A stretch of 64,000 nucleotides of DNA. It comes from Vandiemenella viatica (taxonomy: Eukaryota; Arthropoda; Insecta; Orthoptera; Morabidae). Positions 33,911 through 45,345 of this stretch are shown here, in pieces. The notes beneath the pieces were generated by a model. It did no database searches. It was not told the DNA's origin and saw only the letters and a list, made by a program, of their open reading frames with translations. Numbering within the stretch: position 1 is the first letter of the stretch; the number at the start of each line of letters is the position of its first letter. The stretch lies in NCBI GenBank assembly GCA_031002005.1, contig CM061920.1, forward strand, positions 48,896,610 to 48,960,609. Direction: 5' to 3'. A program made the translations under genes and the position numbers.

Positions 33911-35176
33911 CTGCATGCTCAGGTTGAGAGATAGCACGTGACGACAGTCGCTCGCCTCACGTGACCACTGATTCACACCTCAGTGTCACTCAGAGGAAAC
34001 CTCAGCCTGTAAGCAAGTGTTTGTTATCTAAGGATCACGCTGTAAGTTAGCGCTAATAGGTTCACAAATAGGCTGAGCGCTTTACCGTCTTGTTCACGAA
34101 AGGTGGGATGGTCTCCAATTTGCGCCTCACAAACACATTTCGCAAATATTGCCACGAATTTTACATTATCACCTATAGATTACTTACTTTGTAATCGGTC
34201 TCTTAAGTGGTTGTGTGATATATTTCACCTCTTAATTTTCTGAATTAATACCTTCATCTCGACATACCACTTACAACTAATGTCCTCAATTATCTCCTTC
34301 AGGTATTCTAATATTTGTCTTCCTTTACAGTACTTCTCAACATTTCATTGTTTTCTCAAACAACAAATGAACGTATCACTTATGTTTCAAACTGAGACAC
34401 TTCACCTTATCTCTCCTTTCTGAGAAATTCTTCCACAACTTCATTGCTCATCTCCATTTCAAACTCAGAACTACTCATTTACTTTTAGAGATCCTATTGT
34501 AGAACTACGTCCTGATCGCTATAATCTTCCTTTTATGTGGTATTCCTTAAGTTTCAATTCCATTTAACGCTGTGCTCAATATATACTATACCGTAAACAC
34601 CTTTCTGATTCCTTGGTCAATCTTTTATGCCAAAATACTTTTTTCTTTAAGGGATCTGTTCTAATTGCAATCTGCTTATGAGATGATTCTTTCTTCAGCT
34701 GTGATGTGTAATTTTATTTCCTAAATGATGCAAAGCATATGATATTAAATTTACTGCACGTTGGTTTTTCCTTTTATTGATTAATTATTAGTGAAAATAT
34801 TTTTCTATCCTCTTTTGTGCTAGAGAAGTTTCTATTGGCTTGTTTGAATTTAAACTTACGAGAGGTTTCTTAAATTTAAAACTTCTCCTCCTTCATCACT
34901 AGTATCTCGCCTTCCTGTAGTGATCCTGCAGTTTGTATATTATTTATTCCGTTCCCGAGTTTAGACAATATTTTTCGCTACCTTTTTACGTTATTTCACC
35001 TCCTTATTGTCTCCCCTGTTATGTCTTCCTATATGTCACATACAGTCCATGTACATTTCTATTTATATTACTGCTCGTTTTTCTAGTATGCATTTTTTAT
35101 TTTGTTTTCTAATTTATTTGACTACCCAAGCACCACGTTTAACTTACACAAAATCCTGTGTTGTTTACAAACAATT
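33911..35176. other. unassigned AT-rich DNA
   Basis: No recognised feature. Confidence 0.4.
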
Positions 35177-35430
35177 CTTTTTTTTTTGTCCTTATGGATT
35201 TACGTCTAGTTGACATCGAGGTCATTAAAGGCGGCAGAGGATATGGGACAAGGAACGGGAATTAATTCGGCCAAGGAATTTTGAAGGAACCAACCCGGCA
35301 TTCACCAGGAGTTATTTTGGAAAACCATTGAAAACCGAAAACTGGATAGAGGGATGGGTATTCTAACCCACGTCCTCCAGAATGCGAGGCGATAGCGATA
35401 GCGATACCGCTCACCCAGCACTCTCGGTTT
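35177..35430 (-). mobile_element. SINE-1, near full length
   Basis: The T run at 35,177-35,187 is the poly(A) side. The body and GCATTC blocks follow, then a mutated B box (GGGTTAGAATACC near 35,355) and the CTCGCATTCTGG head, ending at the CCGAGAGTGCTGGGTGAGCGG start on the minus strand. A small GCGATA repeat (x3) sits near 35,390. Confidence 0.8.
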
Positions 35431-35437
35431 GCATAGG

Positions 35438-35694
35438 TTTTTTTTTTTTTTTTTTTAAGTGGCTTTCAGCAGCTGAGGCCATACAGCCAGCTCAATGTGA
35501 TTATAATAGCTTCCAGTGAATCAGTCGTCATCCAGTGTTTATATATTGTATCTTCTAAGTATGGACACCACAGGACGGACAGGACATTCACACTGACGCG
35601 CAACACTTATCATCCACGCCCGCGGCCGGATTCGAACCGGCGACCTTCGCCACGTGGAACTAGCGCTCTAGTCCCTACGCTACCCAGGCCGGCA
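35438..35694 (-). mobile_element. SINE-2, complete, with 10-bp target duplication
   Basis: On the minus strand: GCCGGCCTGGGTAGCGTAGG with an A-box-like TAGCGTAGGGACTAG, a B box GGTTCGAATCC (about 35,629-35,639), a separate body, and a poly(A) tail (T run at 35,438-35,456 on plus). TTTGCATAGG is duplicated exactly at 35,428-35,437 and 35,695-35,704. Head and body differ from SINE-1, so this is a second family. Confidence 0.9.
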
Positions 35695-36075
35695 TTTGCA
35701 TAGGGTTGTAGGATGTTCTTTCCGAATCAGTGTTCGATATTAAAAGGTTTCATCGAAAACAACGATGAAAGATTAAATCTCAAAATGATGATAACTGCTA
35801 TACGTCAAAGACAAATAAAAATGTAGTATTCCAAGTATATCGTTTCAGATAATCCTACTTATGTGTCTCTTGTATTAAATATAAATGGTGATGAATCATT
35901 ATAAACATCCATTTGACACAGGCATTGTTTTAAAGATAGCATCAAAACACAGCATTGTAAACACAGAATTGCATTTCGTTCTTTAAGGACTTGTAAATAA
36001 TATTTTGTGCTAGACAAAGGAAACGTGTTTGCAGTGAAACCATGTATAGTATGACTGCTGCATTCTTTCTCATTA

Positions 36076-36458
36076 GGGAGCGTGCACAAACCACGTGGCT
36101 CGGTCCAGGGGGGGGAGGGGTTGGCTGGAAGGCTACGCTGGGCTACGTGGGGGGAGGGGGGGTTCCGAGCCAGGCCACGTAGCTTTCCTTTCATAACATT
36201 TTTGACAGTTAAAATGGGGAACAAAACACACAACAGCATGTGAATATTTATTTCCGTCAGTTTATTATCTCCTTACATAATTTACAATCGTCTGACAAGA
36301 GAAAACGGTAAAAAATATCTTCTGGAATCAAAAGGGAAAAAAAGCTACGTGCTACGTGGGGGGGGGGGGGGAGAAGCAAAAGCCACGTAGGGCTACGTGG
36401 GGGGGAGGGGGGGTTCACAATACGCCAAAATGGAGCTACGTGGTTTGTGCACGCTTCC
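36076..36458. mobile_element. PIF/Harbinger-like MITE, CACGTAGC family, copy 3
   Basis: GGGAGCGTGCACAAACCACG at the left and its inverted near-match at the right; TTA on both sides (36,073-36,075 and 36,459-36,461). Long G runs and repeated GCTACGTGG lie inside each end. The interior AACAGCATGTGAATATTTAT is shared with the copy at 5324. Confidence 0.85.
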
Positions 36459-36604
36459 TTATATGACAGCGGGCATTCTCAGCGAGGCAATGCAGCGCAC
36501 TTACAGGATTACGACCTACAGATAACGTCTACATTACTTGTTCGTCCTCTTCCAAGTACCGCAGCACAACTTCATTCTGCGATAAGGGATCAGCTGTCGC
36601 AGTC

Positions 36605-36693
36605 AGGCTATCAGAAAAAAGCCCCCCTCTGGCCTGAGGGTCCAAAATATTATTTTTTGCACCGGGGCCCTTGTTAACGTAGCTACGCCACTG
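36605..36693 (-). mobile_element. DNA-transposon terminal fragment
   Basis: On the minus strand it starts CAGTGGCGTAGCTACGTTAA, a type of end frequent in short hAT-like insect elements, and then GGGCCCCGGTGCAAAAAATA. No second terminus was found. Confidence 0.4.
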
Positions 36694-36709
36694 GTCGCAG
36701 TACGCACGT

Positions 36710-36754
36710 AAGACCTGAAGATGACGGCAGATAATGATGTCGAAAGCTTGTCTT
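36710..36754 (+). ncRNA. second hammerhead-ribozyme-like motif
   Basis: Stem I: AAGAC (36,710-36,714) pairs with GTCTT (36,750-36,754). Core CTGAAGA (36,715-36,721), unpaired T36,722, stem II GAC (36,723-36,725) with GTC (36,739-36,741), core GAAA (36,742-36,745), palindromic AGCT stem III (36,745-36,748), and a U at the predicted cleavage position (36,749). The layout, including the extra T, is the same as at 20,994 although the sequences differ. Stem II is only 3 bp with a long loop. It is probably a relic of a Penelope-like pseudo-LTR. Confidence 0.4.
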
Positions 36755-36799
36755 TCAACATTATCATCCACCAGCGAGCACTTGAACATTATAAGTTAT

Positions 36800-37859
36800 T
36801 TCGACTGCAATAAAGTTGTAAAACATCACCATTAGCTACACCCATACAAAACCCTAATACATGCACACTAACAACTTCATTCCTCATCAGTTCAAACATC
36901 CACCGCATCCCATCCTGAGCTATCTTCATACTTTCATTCACTCACTGTAATCTCTGTCTTCCTCTACCATCTTCCTTAAGGTGTTTCTTCACTCAGTAGA
37001 TTAATTAATCGTGTATGTGTTAAAATTTTACTCACCATTTTGTTGCTTCTTTCTCACCCATTACTTCCGGAACATATTTATTTCGTGATTTGTGTGTCCT
37101 CTTTATTTTCAACACCTTTGTATTTGTTATTTTCAATACAATAACTCTGCTGATAGCTAGTATTTTAATTATTGAATATTCTACCTCATGAGGAATACTA
37201 CTGGTCATTAAATAACTTCATTCATAGTAAGAACCAGCAACATTTTAGTGGAGCCGTTCCATCTCCCTATTTAAGTTAGCCTCCTAATCTGCCTAATTCG
37301 GGCTTTTAACATTCCACACTCCCACTCGTAGAATTTTTCAGCCAATTTTGTTTCTCATGACTCGTTTCTGACCAGCCTACATCTGCTCACCTGATTGGGG
37401 AAATATTTTCCCTCCGGAATAATTTACATAGGCATTATAATGCAATTTAAGATTATCGCACCTACTTGATATATTCTTTGTTTTGTTTTATGTCTTATGC
37501 CACAAGATTTGATTCAATTAATACTGCGACATAATCTTTCAGGTATTAACTGGTTGTTTCCTGTATAGCCGGTACGAATGTTTCAAACCATTCGTATCGT
37601 ATTCATGCCGTACAAGATATCTGTGTGAAAGAAGCGATCGTGTGTAAGAAAAGCAACAGATGGCCTTGAAGCATAAAAAAACCATTATGTGCTTTCCGCA
37701 AACTAATAAAGAAACTACACAATAATGTCTGTGTAAAAGCAGAAAACCAGATCGTATTAACGTTAGTAGAAAAAAATATCTGTAATAAATCCATTACAAA
37801 CTTTCCTCCTAACCATAACATGAATTTTCAATCCAAAAGACTTTCCTCATTTTTTTTTT

Positions 37860-37893
<34 letters not shown>

Positions 37894-38115
37894 CTTTAAA
37901 ACACGAATACAATATGTTTCCGTTAGGAAACTTTCAGGGATGATACCCAACGACAAAGGTATCAATTTGAGATCAGGAATCCGGTCTGCAAACGCTGAGC
38001 CACGAGTTATAAGGTAAAACGGTTTCGGGACACCTGTAAAAGACACATAAGAAAACTTACGAGTCCTTATTTGCACGTGTATTAATTTTATTTATCTGCA
38101 CTACTTTCTCAAGTT
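36800..38115. other. unassigned; long poly(T)/poly(A) junction
   Basis: T9 at 37,851 then ATTT and 28 A from 37,864 form an unusually long homopolymer pair. It may be a retroelement tail, but no body is recognised on either side. Otherwise no feature. Confidence 0.4.
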
Positions 38116-38119
38116 ACGA

Positions 38120-38360
38120 GGTCATTTGCAACAGTTGTTCCGAATGACGTCCTCTAGCTTCGATGCAGACTTCACAAACCCTCATGTCGTTATAACGATG
38201 TCAAGTGGCAGCGAGAATTATTTCCACGAGATCCTCTTCAGTCTTGGGGTCAGATCAGCTGGCCATGAAATAGGACATCCCCTTCCTAACCACATTTTAG
38301 GGATCATTTGACCAAGGTGAACAATACGATGGAGCTCCATTATGTTGAACTCAAGATGTA
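38120..38360 (-). pseudogene. DDE transposase fragment
   Basis: Minus-strand frames read QHNGAPSYC near 38,350 and GRGCPISWPADLTPR near 38,270. The order (HNGAP with the catalytic D, then the GRxxPxxWPxxSPDLTP segment leading to the last acidic residue) is typical of mariner/Tc1-like DDE_3 transposases. The final FFLWG block is not visible. No terminal repeats were found. Confidence 0.5.
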
Positions 38361-38364
38361 AACA

Positions 38365-39880
38365 TCTGTATCAGAACTGACTATGTCAGATATTGCAGTT
38401 CAAGCCATCTTCATTGCACTACTAAACTTTAAAAATCATGTCATATTCGTCGTGTTAATCGGCCATAGTTTATAGCTTGTCACAGAGAACCTCATCTCAA
38501 ATTAATATATTTGCCCTTCCCACCATCCATGAAAGTTTTAATAATTATTAATACGCCCTAATATACGTTCTTGTTCTGTTAGAATTCTGCCGACTTTCAA
38601 GTTGCAGTTCTTTCTGTGTGGATAGGCCCACTGCAAACTGATGAGTCATCCAGCACGAGGCGTGTGATTTGGATTTTGACAAGAAACTTTACGTCTCGAA
38701 ATTTCAGGAAAACATTGCTTTATCCACATTGTAGATATCTTTTGCTTAAGAATGTATCCCTTCTGTTTCTCATATTATTCTATAAGTAACTTTATATCTG
38801 TTATTTCCAGAACATTGTGGAAGGTCATTTGGCAAGCTTTCTGCTGTTGAAAGATTTTTTGCTTCTTCATTACAAACAGTGGATAACTCTATCTGCTCAA
38901 GCCTAAATAACAAAAATAACGTTGCTTCTAGTAATGACATTACTACTTTTTCTTTAAATGCTACTCATAAACTGATTACTTCAAAAGGCGGTTTAATAAT
39001 TTCGCATGAGATTTACTATTATTAAAAAAAATCACGAATGTCACAGATAGAAACATATCAACTTAAAACTGAATTACATTGTATCATGTACAATTTCAAT
39101 TACACGAGAATATCGAGGGGGATTTCTCATATTAAGATAGTGGTGATCATACAACACAAGAGAGGAGTGTTGAGTGAGGTGAAATCTAACGAGGCCTGCT
39201 CTCACGCAGTCGACAGTGAAAATATTCACAGCAACCGCCTGAGATAAACTTTACTTCCGCTTCCTTTTGAACTCCGCGTGAGTTTAATTTAATCATCAGT
39301 CAGCCATGTCTGCATCTACAACAGGATCGAGTAGTTTTCATTTTTTATATCCCTGGGCGGATAGTAGCTAATAGTGTCAACGCTTTGAAGTTTAGCATAC
39401 AGTTCTCCGCAGTACTGATGCACAAAAATAGCTGAATACTGTAATTGTAACATTAGCATCAGGGGAAATAACACTTGTTTTCTACCGCCAAGGTAGTAAA
39501 AATATTACCACATGTTTTTACATGCGAATGAAGTGCGGGATACAAGACACACTGCATTGGCCATTTACAGAATGCTTGGCAAGCACGAAGCCTTAGTACC
39601 AACCGCCGGATATTGACACGTCACAAATGCGATTCCTTTCCCGGCTAGAATAATAATTATGACGCTGCCGTCATAACGATCACACTGGTTGGTCATTTAT
39701 ATAATTAAATTGGTACTGTGCAGTTCTAAACATATTGTGAGGTCAGTAACGTTACATTAGCTACAAGGAGGAAAGTTGTAGAACTTAGGCGTATATGTAA
39801 TAGTTGTTTGAAGTACTTTATAAGTCAGTTCTTTAAATTATAAAACTCTTGGCAAAAGTTCATAAATCTAAGTTAATAAA
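38365..39880. other. unassigned AT-rich DNA
   Basis: No recognised feature. Confidence 0.4.
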
Positions 39881-39884
39881 ATTA

Positions 39885-40245
39885 TTGTTCATCAATCTTC
39901 TTCTTCTCCACCACCTTTTCCCAACATTTTTGGGTCGGCTGCCTTTGGTGAGTTTTGCTCGAATATGGATCTTTGGTTTTACGGCCGCATGGCCTTGCTC
40001 ACGTCAGGTTCTAGTAAGTACTAATAGAGAAAATGAAGTGCTACCATGCGTCTGTGAAACGTGTAACTATGTCGTGTGTGTGATAGGGGTGTTTTTGTTT
40101 GTGAAATGTGCGTTTAATGAGGCTGATATTGGGGACCGTTCCGGTATTCACCTAAATGGCTGCGGAAAACGAACTAAAAACCGTATGCGAGATGCCGTAG
40201 TATCTCTCCAGTCCAGTATACTGCGCACTAAGCCACACTGGTGGG
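39885..40245 (-). mobile_element. SINE-like element with SINE-1-like core
   Basis: On the plus strand it begins with TTCTTCTTCTCCACCACC and ends near a head-like CACTGGTGGG. The central GACCGTTCCGGTATTCACC and CGGAAAACGAACTAAAAACCG resemble the reversed SINE-1 body (AACCATCCCGGCATTCGCC and GGAAACCATGGAAAACC). This suggests a distantly related SINE family sharing a core. The 149-codon plus frame through it is an accident of the repeat. Confidence 0.45.
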
Positions 40246-40465
40246 TTCGTATGCTTCACAACTATCTGTATGACCTTGAATCATCAGTCAGTTTATGATA
40301 AACTTTACAACTCCTAGAGAATAAACTCAATTCCTTCCATTTATCTTATAAAAAGCTAAAGCGATTTCAAATCCGGTGTTTCCAGGATAATTATTTTATA
40401 AGTTTCCAGTTAGCATCAAAGAGCACAACGTTCATATCAGCATTAAGTTAATAACCGTTTTATTG

Positions 40466-40710
40466 TAGTTGTGAGCGGCCTGGAAGTTCAGACGCTTACT
40501 TTCAAAAGTTCGGTGTCCGTCCGGACCAGAAATTTTTAAGAGCTATGTTTGATCATATGCGTTCCGTGGTTCGGATTCCACGTTAAACTGTAGGTCCCAG
40601 AGGAAAGGAACTGGCCATCCTACCTCTGACACAATGGGTTAGTATGCCTCCTTCGGGAGAATCCAACCTACCTTCGGGTTGTGGACTAAGGTTTCACTGC
40701 AGATATAGGT
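40466..40710 (+). mobile_element. SINE-3 copy
   Basis: GGTTCGGATTCCACGTTAAA and GGTCCCAGAGGAAAGGAAC match the copy at 27,140-27,345. The part upstream (AGTTCAGACGCTTACTTTCA) has no counterpart there. Confidence 0.4.
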
Positions 40711-40714
40711 CTTT

Positions 40715-42361
40715 TAGGATTGATCGATAACATACACAAGGGTAAAAAATTAGACCCATATAAGTTAATGGTTTGTAGAATTATCTTTGACATTTTACTG
40801 ATCCTCGAGTTGATAAAGGTTGTGAAACCTTTGCATATCAGTCCAGATGAATATTGATTTTGGAGTATATTTTCGGTATAGTACTATTGTTGATTAACCT
40901 CGCGTTTTTGCAGCCATCCCCCGACATATCATATTTAATGTTATTCCAGCAATATCTATACCATTATCTAGATTTGAAAATAGAAAATGGAAAAAATGAA
41001 TTGAAAGCGTAAACATGGATACTCGAAGTTTTTGTTTGATCACATCAAGAGATCGACAATTTCTTGGGAAATTGATGTCACATTAGCGTATAGTTCACAA
41101 CCAGAAATTGTAAAAATTATAATATTCCTAAAATCCATCAAAACGATCGCCAAACATAACTGTTCAACATTTTCCTCGTTAGACACAGCGTTCATAATGC
41201 TGTATGTCGTCCATGTAAACAATACCAGATAACGAGTAAGTATGCTCGGACACGGTCCCAAGTTTTTATGCGAATAAACCAGATTGTAAATTATTTTAGT
41301 AGATTTATCGTACTTTACTTCATGTATAATACAGACATAAGAAGTTAGAGGACTTGCGATTGCGTTGAATCCAAAGCCGACCAGTCAGGAAGCACTACTC
41401 TCACTGTCTACATCTGACTAACAAATAACTTGTCTCCTTGAAGGCCCGGTCACACAGAACGCGGACTTTTGCGCCCAGGCTGTAGTGGCCGAACAGGTCG
41501 CAGACCAGTGTGGATGCAGTAGAGGCCCGAGCAGGCCCCCCCCCCCCCCTCCCCTAATGCCTATTAACACAGCCATCAATTCCATCAACGAATCTCGTGA
41601 TCGCTTTGACTGAGGTAACTGTTCCTACAGTCAACAGAGGATCTGTAGTCGACATTAAATTCTACTTTCGAATTTAATGATAAGATGAACCAGAAAACCA
41701 TGAATAAAAATAACTTTTTTAAAAAATTATTAATACCATCAGGTTTACTCGTCGATCCGAACGGGTCCACGTGTCCGGCGATGGTATCCGTTACTGAGTA
41801 ACGAGTACATTACCTGACTCCAAGTACCGAACAGTTTGATTCTATAAACCAACCAATACGACACATCATACATCATGCGGGAGCTGGAGCGGTTCGCCCA
41901 GCGATTGATTGAATTGAGGTTTGTTTTGAAATTAGTTGATTTAAGTGCGGTGTGATTGTGATATTAGATATTATTCTTACGTATATAATATTCAGTGCAG
42001 TATACCAAGTGTATATTCAGTAGGTTTTCGTAATATTAATGCGCTAATTACTTTAAGTTTAATGCAAACGAAACATTTACCTAAACTTATTTTATTAAAT
42101 GAACAATTTACACAAAATTTAGAAAGTATTAACGAAGTAACGCTACGCGACTTGATGCTTCATGCTAGAGTTAGATTTTATCCAAAGTAACGAGTAACGC
42201 AACAATACGATAATAACGAGTGCTGTTTGGTTAAGTAACGAATACATACGGGTTCACAATTTCTCGTTACTTTTAACTATCAGTTAATGTAAGTTTGCTT
42301 TAATTTCTTCTGACCGTGAATATGTAAATATGATCTCGATGAAATAAATAAATGTATTAGG
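40715..42361. other. unassigned; one isolated DNA-transposon-like end
   Basis: GGCCCGGTCACACAGAACGCG at 41,443-41,463, followed by a GC-rich stretch and a C14 run near 41,538, looks like one end of a TIR element, but no inverted partner was found. The rest is AT-rich without recognised features. Confidence 0.35.
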
Positions 42362-42560
42362 GCGGCCGCGTGGATCAGGCGGTAGAGCGTCTCACTACGA
42401 CCCTGACGACCGGGGTTCGAGGCCCACACAGAACTGTGGGGGAAACTCCGCGGGAAGGTAAAGAAAAAGCGCCGGACCGCGTCACCGACGACGGCACGGT
42501 GCCTACGGCCTGGAAATAGGAATGCAGAGCTCCACTTCCGCAAATCCTACGGGAACATGG
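42362..42560 (+). mobile_element. tRNA-derived SINE (SINE-4)
   Basis: GCGGCCGCGTGGATCAGGCG and GTAGAGCG form an A-box-like head, with a B box GGTTCGAGGCC at 42,414-42,424. A GC-rich body follows with GCGCCGGACCGCGTCACCG. It then fades into AT-rich DNA near 42,560. It is unlike SINE-1 and SINE-2 beyond the boxes. No target duplication was identified. Confidence 0.6.
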
Positions 42561-43286
42561 CTCGAAAGCTTTACCTATTAGTAGTTTAAACAACAATAAA
42601 TTTATATCGCGGGAACTTCTGCGTCGAATATAAGTACCTAAATTCTTGCGTGTTCTTACTGTAAATCGATAGGGATTTGGAATTTATGTTCTTCACTAAA
42701 AATGGAGCTTTAATCATAAATTTCGCGTCTATTACACCAATACGGGTATGTATTTATTCAGTGCTGATACCTTTATTACGTATATTGTAATACCTAATCG
42801 TGAAATCAAGTGACGCAACAAGAGTTCGGTCACTGTAAAATGTTTGTAACGTAAGTACGTGAGTGACAACGAGGGTGCAGATGTCAGTGTCCAGAATGAA
42901 ATTGGAATCCTCAGCTGCTTTGTAGTGGGCCGCTGTTGTCGACTAGAGGTGGTGCCACTTTGGCGAAGAGTCTGGTAGAGACAAACACTTGTACCCCACA
43001 AGGTCCGATACAAGACTAGGAGCTCTGGTCCCTGTCTGACAAGTGATTAGCTTAACGAATTCGCGCTGCGTGAGCCGACCTCATTCTGCTAGATTAACAC
43101 AATTATTGATGTTCGCACTTAATGCTGGGTTTTCGAAAACGCTGCCAGTAACGTAAAGATTGGGGGAGGGGATGGGGTGGAATTCTTTCATCCAAGTTGG
43201 TAGACAGAAAGACAGAGAGAGAGTGTCGGACTGAACGATTTAGCCAATCAGCAATTTGTTTGCGTGAGAAAAACTAGTTTGTAATG
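42561..43286. other. unassigned
   Basis: No recognised feature. A 93-codon minus-strand frame at 42,732 has no motif. Confidence 0.35.
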
Positions 43287-43497
43287 TTTATTTCCATGCA
43301 GGCCAATGAAATTGGGCAATGATAGAAGACTCAATGTCCGGTTGGCCGAACGATTTCCCGTGCTGAGAGACTCGATCATGGAACGAGGAAGGATGACGGA
43401 TCGAGAGGACGTCTGCTTGGTTCTGCTGGAAGAAGGAGACATTCGCACCAGATGGGAGCAAAATAATCGCCACCAGCACTTAAGAAATGTTTTGTAA
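43287..43497 (+). CDS. exon-like ORF, function unknown
   Basis: An ATG at 43,306 opens 63 codons rich in Arg and Glu, including RRLNVRLAERFPVLRDS, MTDREDVCLVLLEEGDI and RTRWEQNNRH, then TAA at 43,495. A pyrimidine-rich run ending TTTCCATGCAG at 43,291-43,301 could be a splice acceptor just upstream. Composition is more balanced than in surrounding AT-rich frames, and the protein looks amphipathic and charged. It could be a terminal exon of a host gene, or a piece of a transposon ORF. I do not recognise a family. Upstream exons were not found. Confidence 0.25.
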
Positions 43498-44324
43498 CTT
43501 GAGAAGTTCACTCTTTTTGCTAAGCGCTTGCAGATGTGAGGCTGACTGATGGTGTACAGTTGATGCTCGATTCCACAGCCAGTTTGCCGACGACGCTATG
43601 ATGGACAATAAATTTTAGGATTGTATTTGCACTGAAAAATTGAAAGCGCAACTAGCGACCCTAAGGGAAGATAACAACTAGATTATTCATCTACCAAAAT
43701 TTGCTTACTTTTTCTTGAGCTCAAATTCAGTATTTTCTATCTATGTCATTTGATATAAAATTCCTAAAAACTAGTGCAATACCAGTAATGAATTTTATGT
43801 AATACTGCTTGAAATCTTCCATCATTATTACTTTGTTTTCAATGTATCGTTTTCTTTCAATATTAAGAAGAATCTTGTTGTCATCTATTTGAATTAAAAA
43901 TAATTTCCCTTCATTGCTTGTATAGTTATGAATAAACTATCATTACTTATTCGGATGATTAATTTCGGATAATACATTTTATTCACTATTAATTTGAAAT
44001 AATATCTTTGATAATTATTTATTCCAATTCAAAGCCGAGTTACTACAACACATAGTATCGGTCTCCGACACTTACAATGTCATATTCAGGAGGCAGGATA
44101 TTAGCCTATGTGAAATCGATTACTGGCTAAGTACTGCATGTAATACCTGGTACACATACTCATCTTTGTCGATGGTTTTGCTTGTACAGTTTCAAGCTGT
44201 AATGCAAGACGGAACATTTGACTGAACTCATCTGAGTCCACAGACACTCCGTTTACTACTTCATCTTGCGAAATGTAAATATGGCTGATGTACAGAAATT
44301 ATTTGCTGCCGCAGCTACTGTTCT
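43498..44324. other. unassigned AT-rich DNA
   Basis: No recognised feature. Confidence 0.4.
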
Positions 44325-44335
44325 GATAATAAGAA

Positions 44336-44553
44336 CGTTCTGGCCTCGCATTCGGGAGGACGGCGGTTCGAATCCCCGTCCGGGCATCCAGATTTGGGTT
44401 TTCCATGGTTTCCCCAAATCACTCCAGGCGAATGCCGGGATGCTTCCTTCAAAAGGCCATGGCCGAATTCCTTCCCATTCCTTGCCCCCATCCTTTCCCG
44501 TCTCTAAAGACCACGTTGTTAAAAAGGGACGTTAAACTGTTAAAAAAAAAGAA
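44336..44553 (+). mobile_element. SINE-1, 5'-truncated, 11-bp target duplication
   Basis: GATAATAAGAA is repeated exactly at 44,325-44,335 and 44,554-44,564. The element starts at GTTCTGGCCTCGCATTCGGG, keeps the B box GGTTCGAATCC (44,365-44,375), has the full body and ends in a 9-base A run. Loss of the head and A box with clean duplications is expected for target-primed 5' truncation. This is the best-defined SINE-1 in the window. Confidence 0.92.
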
Positions 44554-44704
44554 GATAATAAGAAAGAAAGAAAAGAACAGGGTTATACAGAAATGGTAAA
44601 AACAGAGAACAGAATTTAGTCACATTAATTTACTAAATGAATTGAAGCTAGAACCTGAAGATTGGTTCGCATGAACGAAGAATCCTACTTCGAGTAACTG
44701 ACAG

Positions 44705-45345
44705 TGGTGGCAATTCACTTGGTCATCTAATTACCCCTTTCTATTTTACTTTTTAATTATCTTATATAATTTAAGTGTTAAATTCCTTTCCAGGCTTTTA
44801 AGTTCCTTCAACCTTTTTGTTAAACTATTCATCACCTGATAATTTGTTCGAATCCCTGACTCCCTTACCCACAAAAGAAAATTTTCACTCTCCCTTATGC
44901 ATGAAATCGAGTGCCAGGGTGGTGCCGAGTGGTCATGGTCTTCTTTTCCTTTCCTTGCACTATTCATAAATCTTCGACCAATATCCTTCAGAGCCCCATC
45001 ACGAACACATGCATTGTACATTCCCAGAACTCTCTTCAACCTTCTCGTCTTCCAATACAGCTTCTTTATCATTACTGACTGGGTCCTGTGGTGCAGTAAT
45101 TTCCATAAGCAATTCTAGCTGCTCTCCTTTTTCGTGTATTTGACATCCAAAATGTAGGTCCCAAACTACACCACCATATTCAACCAATGGTTCTACCAAA
45201 GTTTTGTAAAACAATTGCCTAACTTCTCTGGTACATCCTCTCATCACCCTGTCCAGTAAATGAAGGACTTTGTAACCTTTTCCTACCGTCTGCCCAATGT
45301 GCTCTGCCCAGTTGAGTTTATTATCAAATCCACTTGAACCCAATT
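44705..45345 (-). pseudogene. LINE A relic, RT C-terminus and 3' UTR
   Basis: Minus-strand frames read DNKLNWAEHIGQTVGKGYK, LLDRVMRGCTREVRQLFYKT and PLVEYGGVVWDLHF, then after a shift KDIGRRFMNSARKGKEDHDH, RESENFLLWVRESGIRTNY and a C-terminus near 44,750. The order matches LINE A elsewhere. The frame is broken at least twice and the copy has no upstream palm. Confidence 0.75.

Noticed and set aside
36447..36789. two overlapping ORFs
   Set aside because: They overlap a MITE end, a transposon terminal fragment and the hammerhead-like motif; no protein family.
38638..38670. hammerhead-like CTGATGAGTC
   Set aside because: The GAAA core and a pairing stem I are missing.
39849..40298. 149-codon ORF as a host gene
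   Set aside because: It spans a SINE-like repeat in antisense and has no recognisable domain.
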